DNA from: Cercis canadensis
Taxonomy: Eukaryota > Streptophyta > Magnoliopsida > Fabales > Fabaceae
Reading direction: 5' to 3'
Assembly: GCA_003255065.1 (NCBI GenBank)
Contig: QAOA01000379.1
Span: 116,674-180,673, forward strand
Length of the DNA: 64,000 bases
Positions 52,156-62,949 of this stretch are shown here, in pieces; the first letter of the stretch is position 1, and each line of letters begins with the position of its first letter. Made by a program: the position numbers and the translations under genes. Under the pieces are notes generated by a model. That model saw only the letters and a program-made list of their open reading frames with translations. It had not been told where the DNA came from and made no database searches.

Positions 52156-52345
52156 CGTCTAAGGCGGGTGTCGGCCATTTAGATAGATACCCAGAAAGAG
52201 CTTCAAGTCTCTGTATGTGCCCCACACAGAGAAAGCAAGAGAGAGAAAATTTGGGTGTGTGTTTTTTATGGAGTTTTTGTGAAGTGTTGAGAGTGTGTGG
52301 AAAGAGGGAAAGTACAGAGAGAGAGAGGGAGCTAGCTGCTATGGC

Positions 52346-52373
<28 letters not shown>
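52346..52373. repeat. (TG)n microsatellite in the leader of the coiled-coil gene
   Basis: An uninterrupted TG run followed by CGCG, about 190-220 bases upstream of the ATG at 52155, next to a GA-rich run at 52316-52330. Probably in the 5' UTR or core promoter. Confidence 0.85.
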
Positions 52374-52379
<6 letters not shown>

Positions 52380-53185
52380 AGAGAAGAGAAGAAAGAGGTT
52401 CAGGGATTTTGCTGCAGAAGATGATGCACTAAGATACTAGTTTAGATACACAGATGTGTATGTCTTCCTGTATTAATATACGGTCAACGTATCTCTTACA
52501 AGGAAGCTAATGCTATTTGCTATGGGCGGTGAAGATAAGATACGGCATCGTTTTCTCTAAGTATTTTGTGTGACTTTAAATTATTTATGTTCTTCCAATA
52601 TATATACATGTACCAAAAAATGCAAAGAGATATACACATATATGTGCATACATCAACACATTCTTTTTTTATTTGAATACATCAACACATTTTAATGAAT
52701 ATTTCAAGGTTGAATACCAATATAACCAATGAAAAATACATTTTTTTTTTAATCTTTTCTAAGAAGCATAGAAAACAACTAAATTATAACAAATAACATG
52801 TCAATATTTTGTTTAGTCTCTCTATTTGCATATCACATAGGTGATGCATTTTTTTCTTGAATACACCAGGACAATGTGAGAGGGTTACACCCTTAAGATC
52901 ACCCAAGAAAGAATTTAATTTTAGTATATAAAAGTTAACTCGATGATACTTTTATAGTTAAAACAAAAAAAAAAGGTAAACTTTTTTCTCAACTAAATGG
53001 AAATATCCATATAGGCGTGCAAAATGTACAGCCAAATAATGTGTAATTATAATAATTTTTTCCCTTCGAGCATAGTAAAAATTAAAATTCTTTTCATTAT
53101 GAATATATACAATTGAAAATAACAGTCCATTTCATCTGCCAATTTGTCATGACAAATTGTACCTAAGTTTTGATTAATTCATATA

Positions 53186-53302
53186 AGCACACACAATATA
53201 ATTAATGTAAAAATCTCTTTAAAAAGTTGAGGTTTAGGTTTAAATCCTTATTCTTTTGTATCTCCATTTAAAAATTTTAATTCTATTTATCTATGAAAAT
53301 AA
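53186..53302 (+). mobile_element. SINE-like retroposon (family B, copy 2)
   Basis: Aligns by eye with the element at 42799-42930: a shared AGCACACACAA start, ATCTCT...AAAAGTT, the box-B region AGGTTTAGGTTTAAATCC, and TCTATTTATCTATGA before the A-rich end. More decayed; no clear target-site duplication. Confidence 0.55.
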
Positions 53303-53883
53303 ATCCATCAAACAAATCAATATATTAATTATAGCTACCAAGGAAATAGATGACCCACAAGAAGTACAGGCAACTAAACAAGATGCAATTAATTAAAACA
53401 CCTACAATTAATAGCTAGTAAAATTAATGAAAATTTAATACTAAATCAAAACAACACAAGCATAACGTAAACATAATCTCTGCTAGTTAACATGGCAAAT
53501 GCTTACGACAATGTTGCGAATCTCTTGATTTAAGAAAGGTGAAGAGTGATGATCTCCATGTTAAAAATGGCCAACTTTCAAGAGCTTTTCTATTTTCAAT
53601 TTTTTAATAATATGGAAAGGGAGAGAAGTATAATTTATTTCATAGTTTATACCAAAAATAAATTCATTTGGAAGAAAATAATTAATGATCATATAAATCC
53701 CTAGCTTGAAGAAGATAATCTTAAGTCACCATATTCTATATATGGCCTTTGATTACTTCGATTATCCAACTTTTATTAAAATCAATAACAGTTAAAGAAT
53801 CACAATTGAAGAAATTAATTATAAAACAACCTTTATATTTTAAATCTAGTAGTTTAAGGTTAATATTAAAAATTACAGACTAA

Positions 53884-54066
53884 CAAGGTGTTAGCTTAGT
53901 GAAAACAGGTTGAGTCCCAAAGTATTATAGATTAAAGGTCTTGAGTTTAAACTTTGGAGTTGCTCTTGTTAGGAGGGATTTACCGGTTACTGCTCATGTC
54001 TTGAACAAAGATTAGTCTCATACCCAAAGAATATAGAGATACCTTGGATGTAAACCAAAAAAAAAT
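53884..54066 (+). mobile_element. tRNA-derived SINE (family A, copy 1)
   Basis: Flanked by an 18-base duplication with one mismatch: TTAAAAATTACAGACTAA (53866-53883) and TTAAAAATTACATACTAA (54067-54084). The head AAGGTGTTAGCTTAGTGAAA has an A-box pattern, GGTCTTGAGTTTAAAC a B-box pattern, and the body ends GATGTAAACCAAAAAAAAA. No ORF. The second copy is at 56956-57137 in opposite orientation. Confidence 0.85.
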
Positions 54067-54719
54067 TTAAAAATTACATACTAATATCATTAATTGGACA
54101 ATTAATTTTCACCATTACAATTTTAGTACGATTAATTGTAGTCTTGTTGGTTATATATATGTAGTAGTTATTTTAGCATTTTAGACATAGATGATAAATA
54201 TAGAAAGTTTTTCTCATAAGCATGCATGATTAAGGATAGTTTTAAAGTGAAAACAAGGATAGTTTATTACCTATAATGAAATAAAATTAATAGAGCAATT
54301 AATTAGTGGAATTCAGCTATAAATTTGATTCTTAAAACTTCCTTGCTACCAAATTGCATCATAGGACATTTATAATAAATTTTAAGTGTTATTGTTGATG
54401 ACATTGATGACCAGGGACCTACGTAGGATGGAGAAGTATGGTCAAGGAAGACCAGAGCCGGAGCTCCAACACCATCTCCAACACTCAAGTTAATAAGATC
54501 AAAGGAAAAAATAAAAGGAATTGAAAGAGAATGTGATATATAAGTGTGTGTGTAAATGAGTTAAAGAGAGATAATATATACCTTTTGTAGAGATATTTTA
54601 GTCCTTTTACTATAATAAGGATAACTTTTTATTGTAACTAAAGTAATAGATTTATTTGGTATTATCAGTTCCTAAATGACTAAATGTCTTTTTTTTTTTT
54701 TTCCCCTAATGAAGTGTTA

Positions 54720-55040
54720 CTAAATATCTACAACCACATTGACTATGACACCTTTCTTGAATCTGAAATCAAACTCTTGATTACAGGTTACATAACTAAT
54801 AAAATACAAAAGAAATATAAACCTCACAATTTGAAGTAATGTTCTGCTACTTTTATACCAGAAATATAAACCGAAGATAAAAATAAGATATATGACACAG
54901 ATTTTCACACGCTTTAAAAGAGCGTAACGTGAACCCATTGGTTTCTCGCAGTTGTCGTCAAAACACAAATGTTTGTGTCCAATGCCGCCGTGCTCTGCAT
55001 CATGTTTTGTTGAAGAGACAGATCTATTTGTTCCATACAT
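54720..55040 (-). other. Unrecognised 106-codon open frame below paired G-boxes
   Basis: Begins at a true ATG (55040) and lies just downstream, in its own direction, of two CACGTG cores. The translation has a polar first half and a hydrophobic second half (CVIYLIFIFGLYFWY) that may only reflect AT-rich DNA. No domain is recognised; it could be chance. Confidence 0.2.
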
Positions 55041-55077
55041 AATTTAGTATCCAACTAAAGGCATCCGAGGGAGACTC

Positions 55078-55097
55078 CACGTGTCCTCCGCCACGTG
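55078..55097. promoter_or_regulatory. Paired G-box (CACGTG) sites
   Basis: CACGTG at 55078-55083 and again at 55092-55097, both palindromic and 14 bases apart. G-boxes of this kind bind bZIP or bHLH factors and mark ABA- or light-responsive promoters. No confirmed gene lies next to them. Confidence 0.4.
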
Positions 55098-56052
55098 GAC
55101 ACAAAAACAGTGCATTCTATGAAAACGACGAACTCCGCCACATGGGGGGTGGCCATGGCCTTCACCTGGAAATGACTATTTTACTGAGCCCACACTCTCC
55201 AAATTTATAAATTAAAAAATGTTTTATTACATAGAGTTAGATCTATAGTCTCATATTTTTAAAAGATGAAAAAGAAGTTAACGGCTATTAATCTTAATTT
55301 AATTTTTTTAAAAAAGTAAACAAATGAGTGTGTTGTTTCATGGTGCTATGGCATGGAAAGGCATGGCTACCCAAGATATAGACAATGAGTTTTGATGAAA
55401 TCCAGAGAATCTGTAAGGTTATGCATGGCCCATGTGGGGGGCCATCACTATCATGGGACTTTTAATTAATGTGGTAGTTCTTTTTCAAAGTGTACCTTTG
55501 GAGTGGCATCAGCATGCATGCACTTTCTATCTCTAATTTAAGCATTGGATATTTCACAAGATATGATTCATTGCTATCTCTATCTTCATTGACTATCAAC
55601 AATTCAACATGCAAAAGTTTTCTCCTTTTCAGATTTTTGTTTGGTAGATCACAAGAATTTCAATTATAGAAGTCTCTAATTAAAGTTTAGCATTGAATAT
55701 ATAAGTTAATTAATGTCAAGTCACTCATTCACTACATTTATTTTATTAGTGACTAATGACGTTAAAAGAATGAAAAGGTACATAGATTCAACTTTTTTCT
55801 ATTTGCTTACTAAGTGTATATCATCATAAACATCTCGTGTTTAGTTTTATTAGGATCAGGTAGAGTAGGATTATAGGAGAATATAAGTTATCTGTTATTA
55901 TATAGCCTTTGATGGACCAAAAATAATACTAAGTATATATTTACAGCAATTGTATGCTAAGAATGACATCTTTTCATAAATTTAAGCTTTTTCATGCAAG
56001 AGACTAAGATGATGTTACATATTAACTTATTTTTTAATATTCTTATAATAAT

Positions 56053-56265
56053 TTAAGGTTTAAATATATTACAGGTCACTGTAGTTTGAATGAATTTTGA
56101 ATCAAGTCCGTATAATTTTTTTTTTTCCTCTTTTGAGGTTCTTATAGTTTGAATTTTTTTTAATTGGGTCATTGTCTTTCATCCCCGGTTATAAATTCGT
56201 CAGTTTAGTGTTAATATGACAAACAACTTATCTATATGGCAATAAAAGAAATTGACATGGTGCCA
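56053..56265. repeat. Dispersed plant repeat signature
   Basis: AAGGTTTAAATATATTACAGGTCACTGTAGTTTG, read in two parts as AAGGTTTAAATATATT and GGTCACTGTAGTTTG, then AATTGGGTCATTG and GTTATAAATTCGTCAGTTTAGTG, is a layout I know from dispersed non-autonomous elements in dicot genomes. Element type and ends are uncertain. Confidence 0.35.
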
Positions 56266-56955
56266 AAATAACATAAAAATTACTATTTTATCAACTTTTT
56301 TATGCACTTTTTTAAAAGTAGCGTGACTTTACTTTGAAGTAGCCTGATTCTTTGAGTCATGCTACTTACAAAGTAACATGACTCATCTTATCCGTATCCN
56401 ATCCGTATCCCATAAATAAAATAATTAAAAGTGCATTATTTTGATAAATAATTATAAAAATGTATTTTTTTGGTGAATTTACCATCAATTAGTTCATAAC
56501 ACAGAATGACAGAATGTATGAGTTAATGGAATCACATTGAAATTGATTTTCTAACTTTTCATAAGATATCAATGCATTAGTTGCACACTCATTAAGTAAT
56601 ATATAACTATCATCAAACGTTTTACAGAAAGAATAATGTTTTATGAACATTCTTCAATTTACACTTTCTCACACTTGAAACAAATGCACGAATCTGGCAT
56701 TAAATGGTTTAGATTTATCCACCTGTATAGATTGAGAAGTGTGAACTGTAGAGTATGCCGTATATATTGTATTACTACTATAGATATTCCTAGGTGTGTC
56801 TTCTTACGAATTGTACATTTTTGTTTCCCTTTCCTCTCATGGTTTCAAGTTCCAAGATATAACCTGCTGAAATTTTCTTCGAATTGTAAACAATTAGCCA
56901 CTGGATCTTTTGAAGGTAAGATAGTAATTAAATAAAATGATGTGTTATCCAATTT

Positions 56956-57137
56956 TTTTTTAGTTTATACTTAAAATATCTCCACACCTTTTGAATATGA
57001 GACTAATATTTGTCTGGGACGGGAGCAATAATCGATAAGTCTCTCCTAACAAATAAGACTCCAAGAATTTGAACTTAGAACCATTAACCTAAAACTTATT
57101 GGAGCTCAGTTTACTTTTACTGAGCCAACACCTTATT
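56956..57137 (-). mobile_element. tRNA-derived SINE (family A, copy 2)
   Basis: A perfect 16-base target-site duplication ATGTGTTATCCAATTT lies at 56940-56955 and 57138-57153. Read on minus the body aligns with copy 1 throughout: AAGGTGTTGGCTCAGTAAAA (A box), TTCTAAGTTCAAATTC (B box), TTGTTAGGAG, ATTAGTCTCATA, then an A-rich tail. Confidence 0.88.
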
Positions 57138-58251
57138 ATGTGTTATCCAATTTGAAAACCAATTTAGCATCGTTTTCTTCCTACACTCACCTCTTTTTTC
57201 TAAGGAATTAGATATATATAATAAAGCCAAATTTTAATACATACCTTTTTAAGCTACTTCACAATTCTATTTCTTCTTTTATTTTTTCTGTAAATTTATC
57301 TCTCATACACATATTCAATTGAATAAGTAATTTTTCTCTGGCTTTGCTTAGATCATCTAGTACATTTTTTTAATACAAAAACACCTTATATTTATCATTA
57401 TTACAATATATTTCCTTTTGGATGAACATTTATTAACTTAATTTTATATTAATCTTCAATTTCTCATTATAGTGTTTGAGTTAATTAGAATTATATCAGA
57501 AATTAACNATCACAAATTAACAATTCTTAAAGAGAAGGAGGTGTAAAAATTTAGATCACATGATTTGGTGATATTTGAGTTAATACTACGTACCTACTAC
57601 CAATGAAGAAAGAAAAAGCATTTCCTAACCGCAACCCTTAGCCACCTCATCCTCAATGTCCATAAGTCATTCAAGACAACACATTAAATATCTTTATACT
57701 TTTTGTCTATTTAATTATGGTTAGGTTAATAGGTCAATTACTTAGGGTTGTTAATATTGCTTTAGAGGTACTATTTTTATGCTTAAATAATTTTTAATGA
57801 AACTTTACAACCATTATATTACTATTAAAATGGAGTGGGTGAAGCATTTCAAGCTTTCATACTTGTTGGGCTAATATTAGTGACAGGCATATTGTGGTGT
57901 GGCGTTGTACGTTTACAAATGACAAATACAGGAGTAGCCATGTTCGGTGGGGACTTTATGTCCATACTCAACATTAGCAATAATAGATATCAACCATCTT
58001 ATGCACTATTCACCATTTATTATGCATACACTTTTGCAAAGAAATAATGATTACAATTGAAGATGAAGAAATTAGAGAGTTAACAAATTTCACTAGTTAA
58101 CCTTAAAGAAGGCCAACAAACAGAACATGTTGTTCCTCACGTGAAGAACTTGGTGCACATATATGGGTCATATACCTGCTGCTGCCTGCAACGTAGTTGG
58201 CCAATGATGTGCTTCAAACCTATCCAAATCTTGAGTGCGATCCATCGGGGT

Positions 58252-58389
58252 TCATAAATCGTGGGCAACCACACCAGCTTCTTTCACCTCTTGAGCAAAA
58301 TCAGATTGAAATTCAATTCCATTGTAGGGTATGTTCAAGGTTAAAAGCTCACCATCAACTATAGAAGCAGAACCCTCCCAAGGTATCAT
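58252..58389 (-). other. Short unrecognised ORF (45 codons)
   Basis: ATG at 58389 to TGA at 58252. The composition (MIPWEGSASIVDGELL..., ending VKEAGVVAHDL) is protein-like and not AT-driven, unlike its surroundings. It may be a fragment of a decayed gene or transposon; no family recognised. Confidence 0.25.
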
Positions 58390-58578
58390 TCACAAATTAA
58401 AAGGGTTGTGTGTTAAGGTAAGACACCCATTCATCTTGTCTTGGGGGGCTTGTAACACAATTCAAGAATGCCCTTTATCTCATCTGCCTTCAACTCATCA
58501 GCGAAGTCAAGCACCTCATCCATCTTCCATTTCTTATACTCATCATTCCACTTACCAAACTCCTTCACCCTTTCATTC

Positions 58579-58719
58579 ATGGCTTACAATCACAACTTGA
58601 AACATACCAAGTCGTCAACCTTCAAGAAGACAACAGCACAAGCACAACTATATCGCAGATCAGAAAGTCTCTACCAAAAATCTATGACAGAGTCTCCTTC
58701 CTTTGATGTTGTTTTATAG
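58579..58719 (+). CDS. Candidate small basic protein, 46 aa
   Basis: ATG in a good plant context (TTCATGGC) at 58579, preceded by about 120 bases of C/T-rich, leader-like sequence. The product is basic in the middle (KHTKSSTFKKT, YRRSESLYQK) and ends SPSFDVVL. No signal peptide and no known family. Could be a real small gene or chance; weak support. Confidence 0.3.
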   Translation: MAYNHNLKHTKSSTFKKTTAQAQLYRRSESLYQKSMTESPSFDVVL

Positions 58720-58930
58720 TTACTACCCTAGTTGTATTTGGGCAGCACCACAAGTTTAATAGATAAATAATTTATTTCCAGTGAAAATATACCAAAACAT
58801 ATCTAATAGTATAATTCTTTTTTTGAAATATGGTATTAAATATAGGGATGCACTATTTTTACATTCGATTTTGCTAATATCACACCCTATTTAATGTGTA
58901 AATATAATATAGACTAATTTATCCTCATTT

Positions 58931-58972
58931 AATATAGAAAGTTTTTAGTCAAAGTTAAAAACTTTCTATATT
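58931..58972. repeat. Perfect 17-bp inverted repeat (hairpin)
   Basis: AATATAGAAAGTTTTTA at 58931-58947 is the exact reverse complement of 58956-58972, with an 8-base loop. Part of it, AAACTTTCTATAA, appears again near 59013. Confidence 0.8.
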
Positions 58973-58984
58973 ATATTTAGACAT

Positions 58985-58985
<1 letters not shown>

Positions 58986-59008
<23 letters not shown>
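58986..59008. repeat. (TA)n microsatellite
   Basis: An uninterrupted TA run just beyond the hairpin. Confidence 0.9.
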
Positions 59009-59015
<7 letters not shown>

Positions 59016-59604
59016 ACTTTCTATAAGGAGAAGAAGCTTAATTGTTGTTGAAGTTCCATAGTCTTTGAAATGTCACATTAATTGTCTGTGAGTATATATA
59101 TTTTTGCCAACGGAATGTTTGACTCTAGTCCCACCAATTCATAAAAAGGAGAAAAAAGGCCAAGGTTTGATCAGGTCATGAATTACAATGTTGTGACTTA
59201 TGAGTTTGGCCAATGGCATAGAGGTGTCAGAACCGAATGAATGAATTGCTATTGATATATCAAATTCTGGCACATGCCAATAATAACTTGAATAGAATTA
59301 TATTTTAGAAAAGTAAACTAAACTGTTTTTCTAAGTCAACTTTTTCATACTTGGTTATAATTTACATGCATAAGGGCTCCACATCAGCACAGCATACCTG
59401 GGTTCATGGATTAGATTTTTTCGCATCGCATATTTTGATCACCATTCTCAAACTACACAATAGAGAGCAGGTAACGTCAAATATGTCCACAAGCTTTAGT
59501 CAACATATATACTAACACATACTTACTACACAAAACTATGGACTTCCAACATCTAACAACTTATTATTCCGATCCTCAATGGTATTTCCTTTTTAACAAT
59601 AAAT

Positions 59605-61860
59605 TTAGCCATAGCATCGGATTGGATCATTGCATCCTTTAGCTGCGGATTGCTTAAAACCAAAGCGGCCCCCTTTCTCAAGATACTGTTGATGATATTC
59701 TTCTGCGCGGTAGAATTTCCTCGCAGGAAGAATCTCTGTAACAATCTTCCTGCTTGACTGCTTCTGTTGCTGTTCCAAAGACTCTTTAGCTGCTTTCTCT
59801 TGCTCCGGCGTGTAATAGTATATTCCAGATCTGTATTGTGTTCCCACATCACTTCCCTGTTAAAGGGGAAGATAAAACTGGTTAAGCCAGATATATTATG
59901 TGCAGCTTGTTGCAGCATCAGCATGTAAGTAGTATTATTGTCACCATATATTGGATATAAACAACGATACAAGGAAGAAAGGTCTACTTAAATGGGGAAG
60001 AACAGAAAGGCAATGACCTAACAGAAAAGACAAGAAAAGAGAGAGTTTGACAGAAGGAAATCGATGGTTTCCATGTCAAACTGGTTATCCTACATGTTTC
60101 ATAAGAATATCAAGAAGTATGCTTATGAGTCATTCCATAGGACAGCAAAACTTGTGAATTCCAGCATAAGAATTGGTAAACTACCCAACATATAGAATTC
60201 AAAGCTAAGATTCTTCTTTATAAACCAGGGCTATACTCGTAAAGTATAGCTATTGACATGACAAAATTAAGATCTGGTTATCCATAGTAGTTCACACCTT
60301 CAATAAAAACAAAACAAAAATTAGCATTTATGGAATACTAGAAATAAGGCGTAATGGCATGACATAGGTCACATGACCCAAAATTTGAACCAATTCAACC
60401 TTGATAATGATCAGTTCGAGAGGAGGGTATAATTTAAGTCTGGTGTCCTGTCTCTGTCCCTCTTTCCTTAACCAAACACCAAGGCACTCCCCAGAAAATT
60501 TCATTTGATTCAACCCAAATACATCAGAAGAACACAGATTAGAAATAAAATATAAAACAGAACATGCATATCTCAATATTTCAAATATAAATATCCCTTT
60601 AAAGCAAATCAATCAAACTCCTAAAAGATGCCATTAGAAACAATCAATAAGACTTTAGACAAGTTAATCATGTAAAACAAACAACCTAAAGTAAAGCATC
60701 ATCAAATGACCCTCAAGAACCCTATGTTATCACCCAAAACCATTTAAGTTGACAATCTACAATATTCAGAAGAGCAAAAGTCTGGGCATCCCACTTGAAA
60801 CAGAACAGATTAGATATCACTAAGAAACAAGACCAATTCAACCAAACAAGATAAGGCTTATAACAAAAATCACAAGCTCCATATGTACCTGCCGGTTCAG
60901 TGTGGTAGGATCGTGCCTAGCCCAGAACGAATCAAGCAACGACTCATAGCTGCATTCTTTGGGATCATAGTGGACCCTCACAACCTCTGAGTGGTTTGTG
61001 GTCCCTGTACACACATCCTCATAGCTTGGATTGTGTAAAAAACCCTGGCTGTACCCAACCTCTGTCTTCTTCACCCCGGGCACCCTCTGGAAGACCAATT
61101 CAACACCCCAAAAGCAGCCTGCACCAAATTGTGCAAACTGCTGACCTGGTGCAGGTATGTCATCATCTGGACCCTGAGCAATTGAAGAATCCATATTCTC
61201 AGGAGCTCTAGCGCTACCAAATCCAAGTTTGTTCAACAAGTTCATGGAGGGCTTGGATGTAACAATATGTCTGCGAGTTTGGGGGAAGGAGCAAGAAAGC
61301 TTGCCAGAGAATCTATAAACAGAGGGTAGAAACTTGGTTTTGGTAGGATTGGACAGAGAAGAAGAAAGATATACTAGACGAGAGCTGGATGTAGCAATGC
61401 AGATGCTGCTGGCTGCTGCTAAGAGTTTGAGGAAAATTAGTATTTTCTCTAGAAGATACAATCAAATTTAAAATACCACCATATAAGCAAAAACCATGAG
61501 AGCCCAAAACCACCAAGGGAAGAAGCCAAGAAAACCAACTGAAAACTTTGAACAAATAACTTGATTGCTTAGAAATACTTAATTCCATGGCAAAAGAAGG
61601 AGGATACTGTAGATATTTTGACATGGATAACTTATTCACTAAGAATTGCAAGGCAGTATCTATCCCCAGATTTTTTAAATATGTAATTTTGTTGACCAAT
61701 TTCAACCAAATGTTAAAAACTTGCTAACTTAATATGTTTCACTGGCTAAAATATTTATCTGATTGCTTTGGATAGCAAATGTCAAATCCAGCAGGTAACT
61801 AATAAATTAAAAAGATTTATACATACAGAAAAGAGCGCAAGAAACACTGGCATTTTCCAT
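59605..61860 (-). CDS. MSRA: Peptide-methionine (S)-S-oxide reductase A, plastid type
   Basis: Exons 61418-60889 and 59856-59605 are secure. They encode a Ser/Thr/Arg-rich transit-peptide-like stretch, then IAQGPDDD...[14 protein letters not shown] with catalytic Cys (113 in this model), [55 protein letters not shown] and the end [11 protein letters not shown] with candidate resolving cysteines. It reduces methionine-S-sulfoxide in proteins using thioredoxin, here probably in chloroplasts, like Arabidopsis MSRA4. The exon at 61418 has no usable ATG before residue 70, so I infer a short first coding exon 61860-61827 ([11 protein letters not shown]) ending at GTATGT; phase matches TTAG|CAGCAG, giving about 271 aa. 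A further leader exon near 62830-62945 has no ATG. Divergence from family length is small. Confidence 0.88.
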
Positions 61861-62949
61861 GAAAATCTCAACTGACTGGAAGCAACACACAGTGAATGAA
61901 AGTTAAGAATTATTTTCTCCTTACTTGTTTTTTCAATTAGTAGATACACTTCTGCTACCAAAAGTGGGAGTACAAGCAAATTAAAGAAAATTATCAACAG
62001 TGGTACATATTAAAAAAGTTTGGAACACCATATCGACAATATGCTAAAAAGAGAAGCCACAGACTCTGGAATCACATACAAATTCCATCAATTCTTGTAA
62101 CATTACTTTCAAGCTTGGTGGTGCTAGAATTTTTCTTTTTTTAAAAAAAATTGGTGTTTTTTCTTCATGTTTTAGTCATCAACAGAGACCATCAAAACAG
62201 ACAGGAAAATGAGTACTTCATGATTTAAAGATGAAGGACTCAATTGAAGGGGAGATATATATCCCTAGTGAGTCAACAATTGTGCCCTTGGATTTTGATG
62301 TTCTCATGCGGACAACATTGCCAAGGTTTATAAAACTCAGAACATCTCCTAGCTCCAGGGATTTTTATAAAATAATAAGAAAACAACATCGTACTCGTAA
62401 TTTTTTCTCAGAATCAAACTAATTTACATAAATTTCCACCGGCAAGCTAATATAAACTCAACAAAAAAATAAATTAAAAAAGAAAAACCAATGAACTCAC
62501 AGTAACAGTAACCATAATTGCTGATAGAGTTGGTTGAAACTTGATGGAATTACATCAGCCAAAGAAATGAAACGAAATTCAATAGCAACTCATACCTGCT
62601 GTACAAAAACTCATCTTCGACCCTTCAACAAATTATTAGAATCAATCAATCATCATACAAAGAGAGATAAAAATTGGGAAAAATTAATGAAGCAAAATTC
62701 AGGAAAAAAAAAAAAACCCCAAGATTCCTTTTTTTTTTTCTTTAGATTAACTTAAAGCCACAACGTAAGGAAAGTTAAGAAACACAAATAGTATAGGTAA
62801 TTAAAAGAGGGACATGAATAGCACACACACCTAACCAGCCGAGAGATGGAGAAACTGATTGTGGAGTGAAAGACGATAAACAAGAAGCAGAAGAAGAGAA
62901 TGGATGATTCTCTTTGTGAATGGTGATGTGTTCTCACTTCTCCCACGCT

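Larger units (their letters stand above)
52430..59604. other. Long AT-rich intergenic region with retroposons
   Basis: Seven kilobases without a recognised protein gene. It holds SINE-like copies at 53186-53302, 53884-54066 and 56956-57137, a dispersed repeat near 56053-56265, single N bases at 56400 and 57508, paired G-boxes at 55078-55097 above an unrecognised 106-codon frame (55040-54720, minus), a hairpin at 58931-58972, a TA run at 58986-59008 and two tiny ORFs near 58.3-58.7 kb. Confidence 0.6.

Noticed and set aside
52059..52424. 121-codon plus-strand frame opposite the coiled-coil gene start
   Set aside because: It is antisense to a solid coding exon and its C-terminus is just the translated TG repeat (VCVCVCV).
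56636..56935. Plus-strand frame ending in KFSSNCKQLATGSFEGKIVI, reminiscent of a WD40 strand
   Set aside because: Only one short WD-like phrase, no W-D pair or neighbouring repeats, and the rest looks like translated AT-rich DNA.
57835..58047. 70-codon frame with hydrophobic start (FQAFILVGLILVTGILW)
   Set aside because: No recognised family, no splice partner and no promoter or leader signal; could be chance or a gene scrap.
61419..61461. MsrA starting directly at the in-frame TTG near 61461
   Set aside because: Not an ATG, preceded at once by an in-frame TGA, and crossed by a good splice acceptor.
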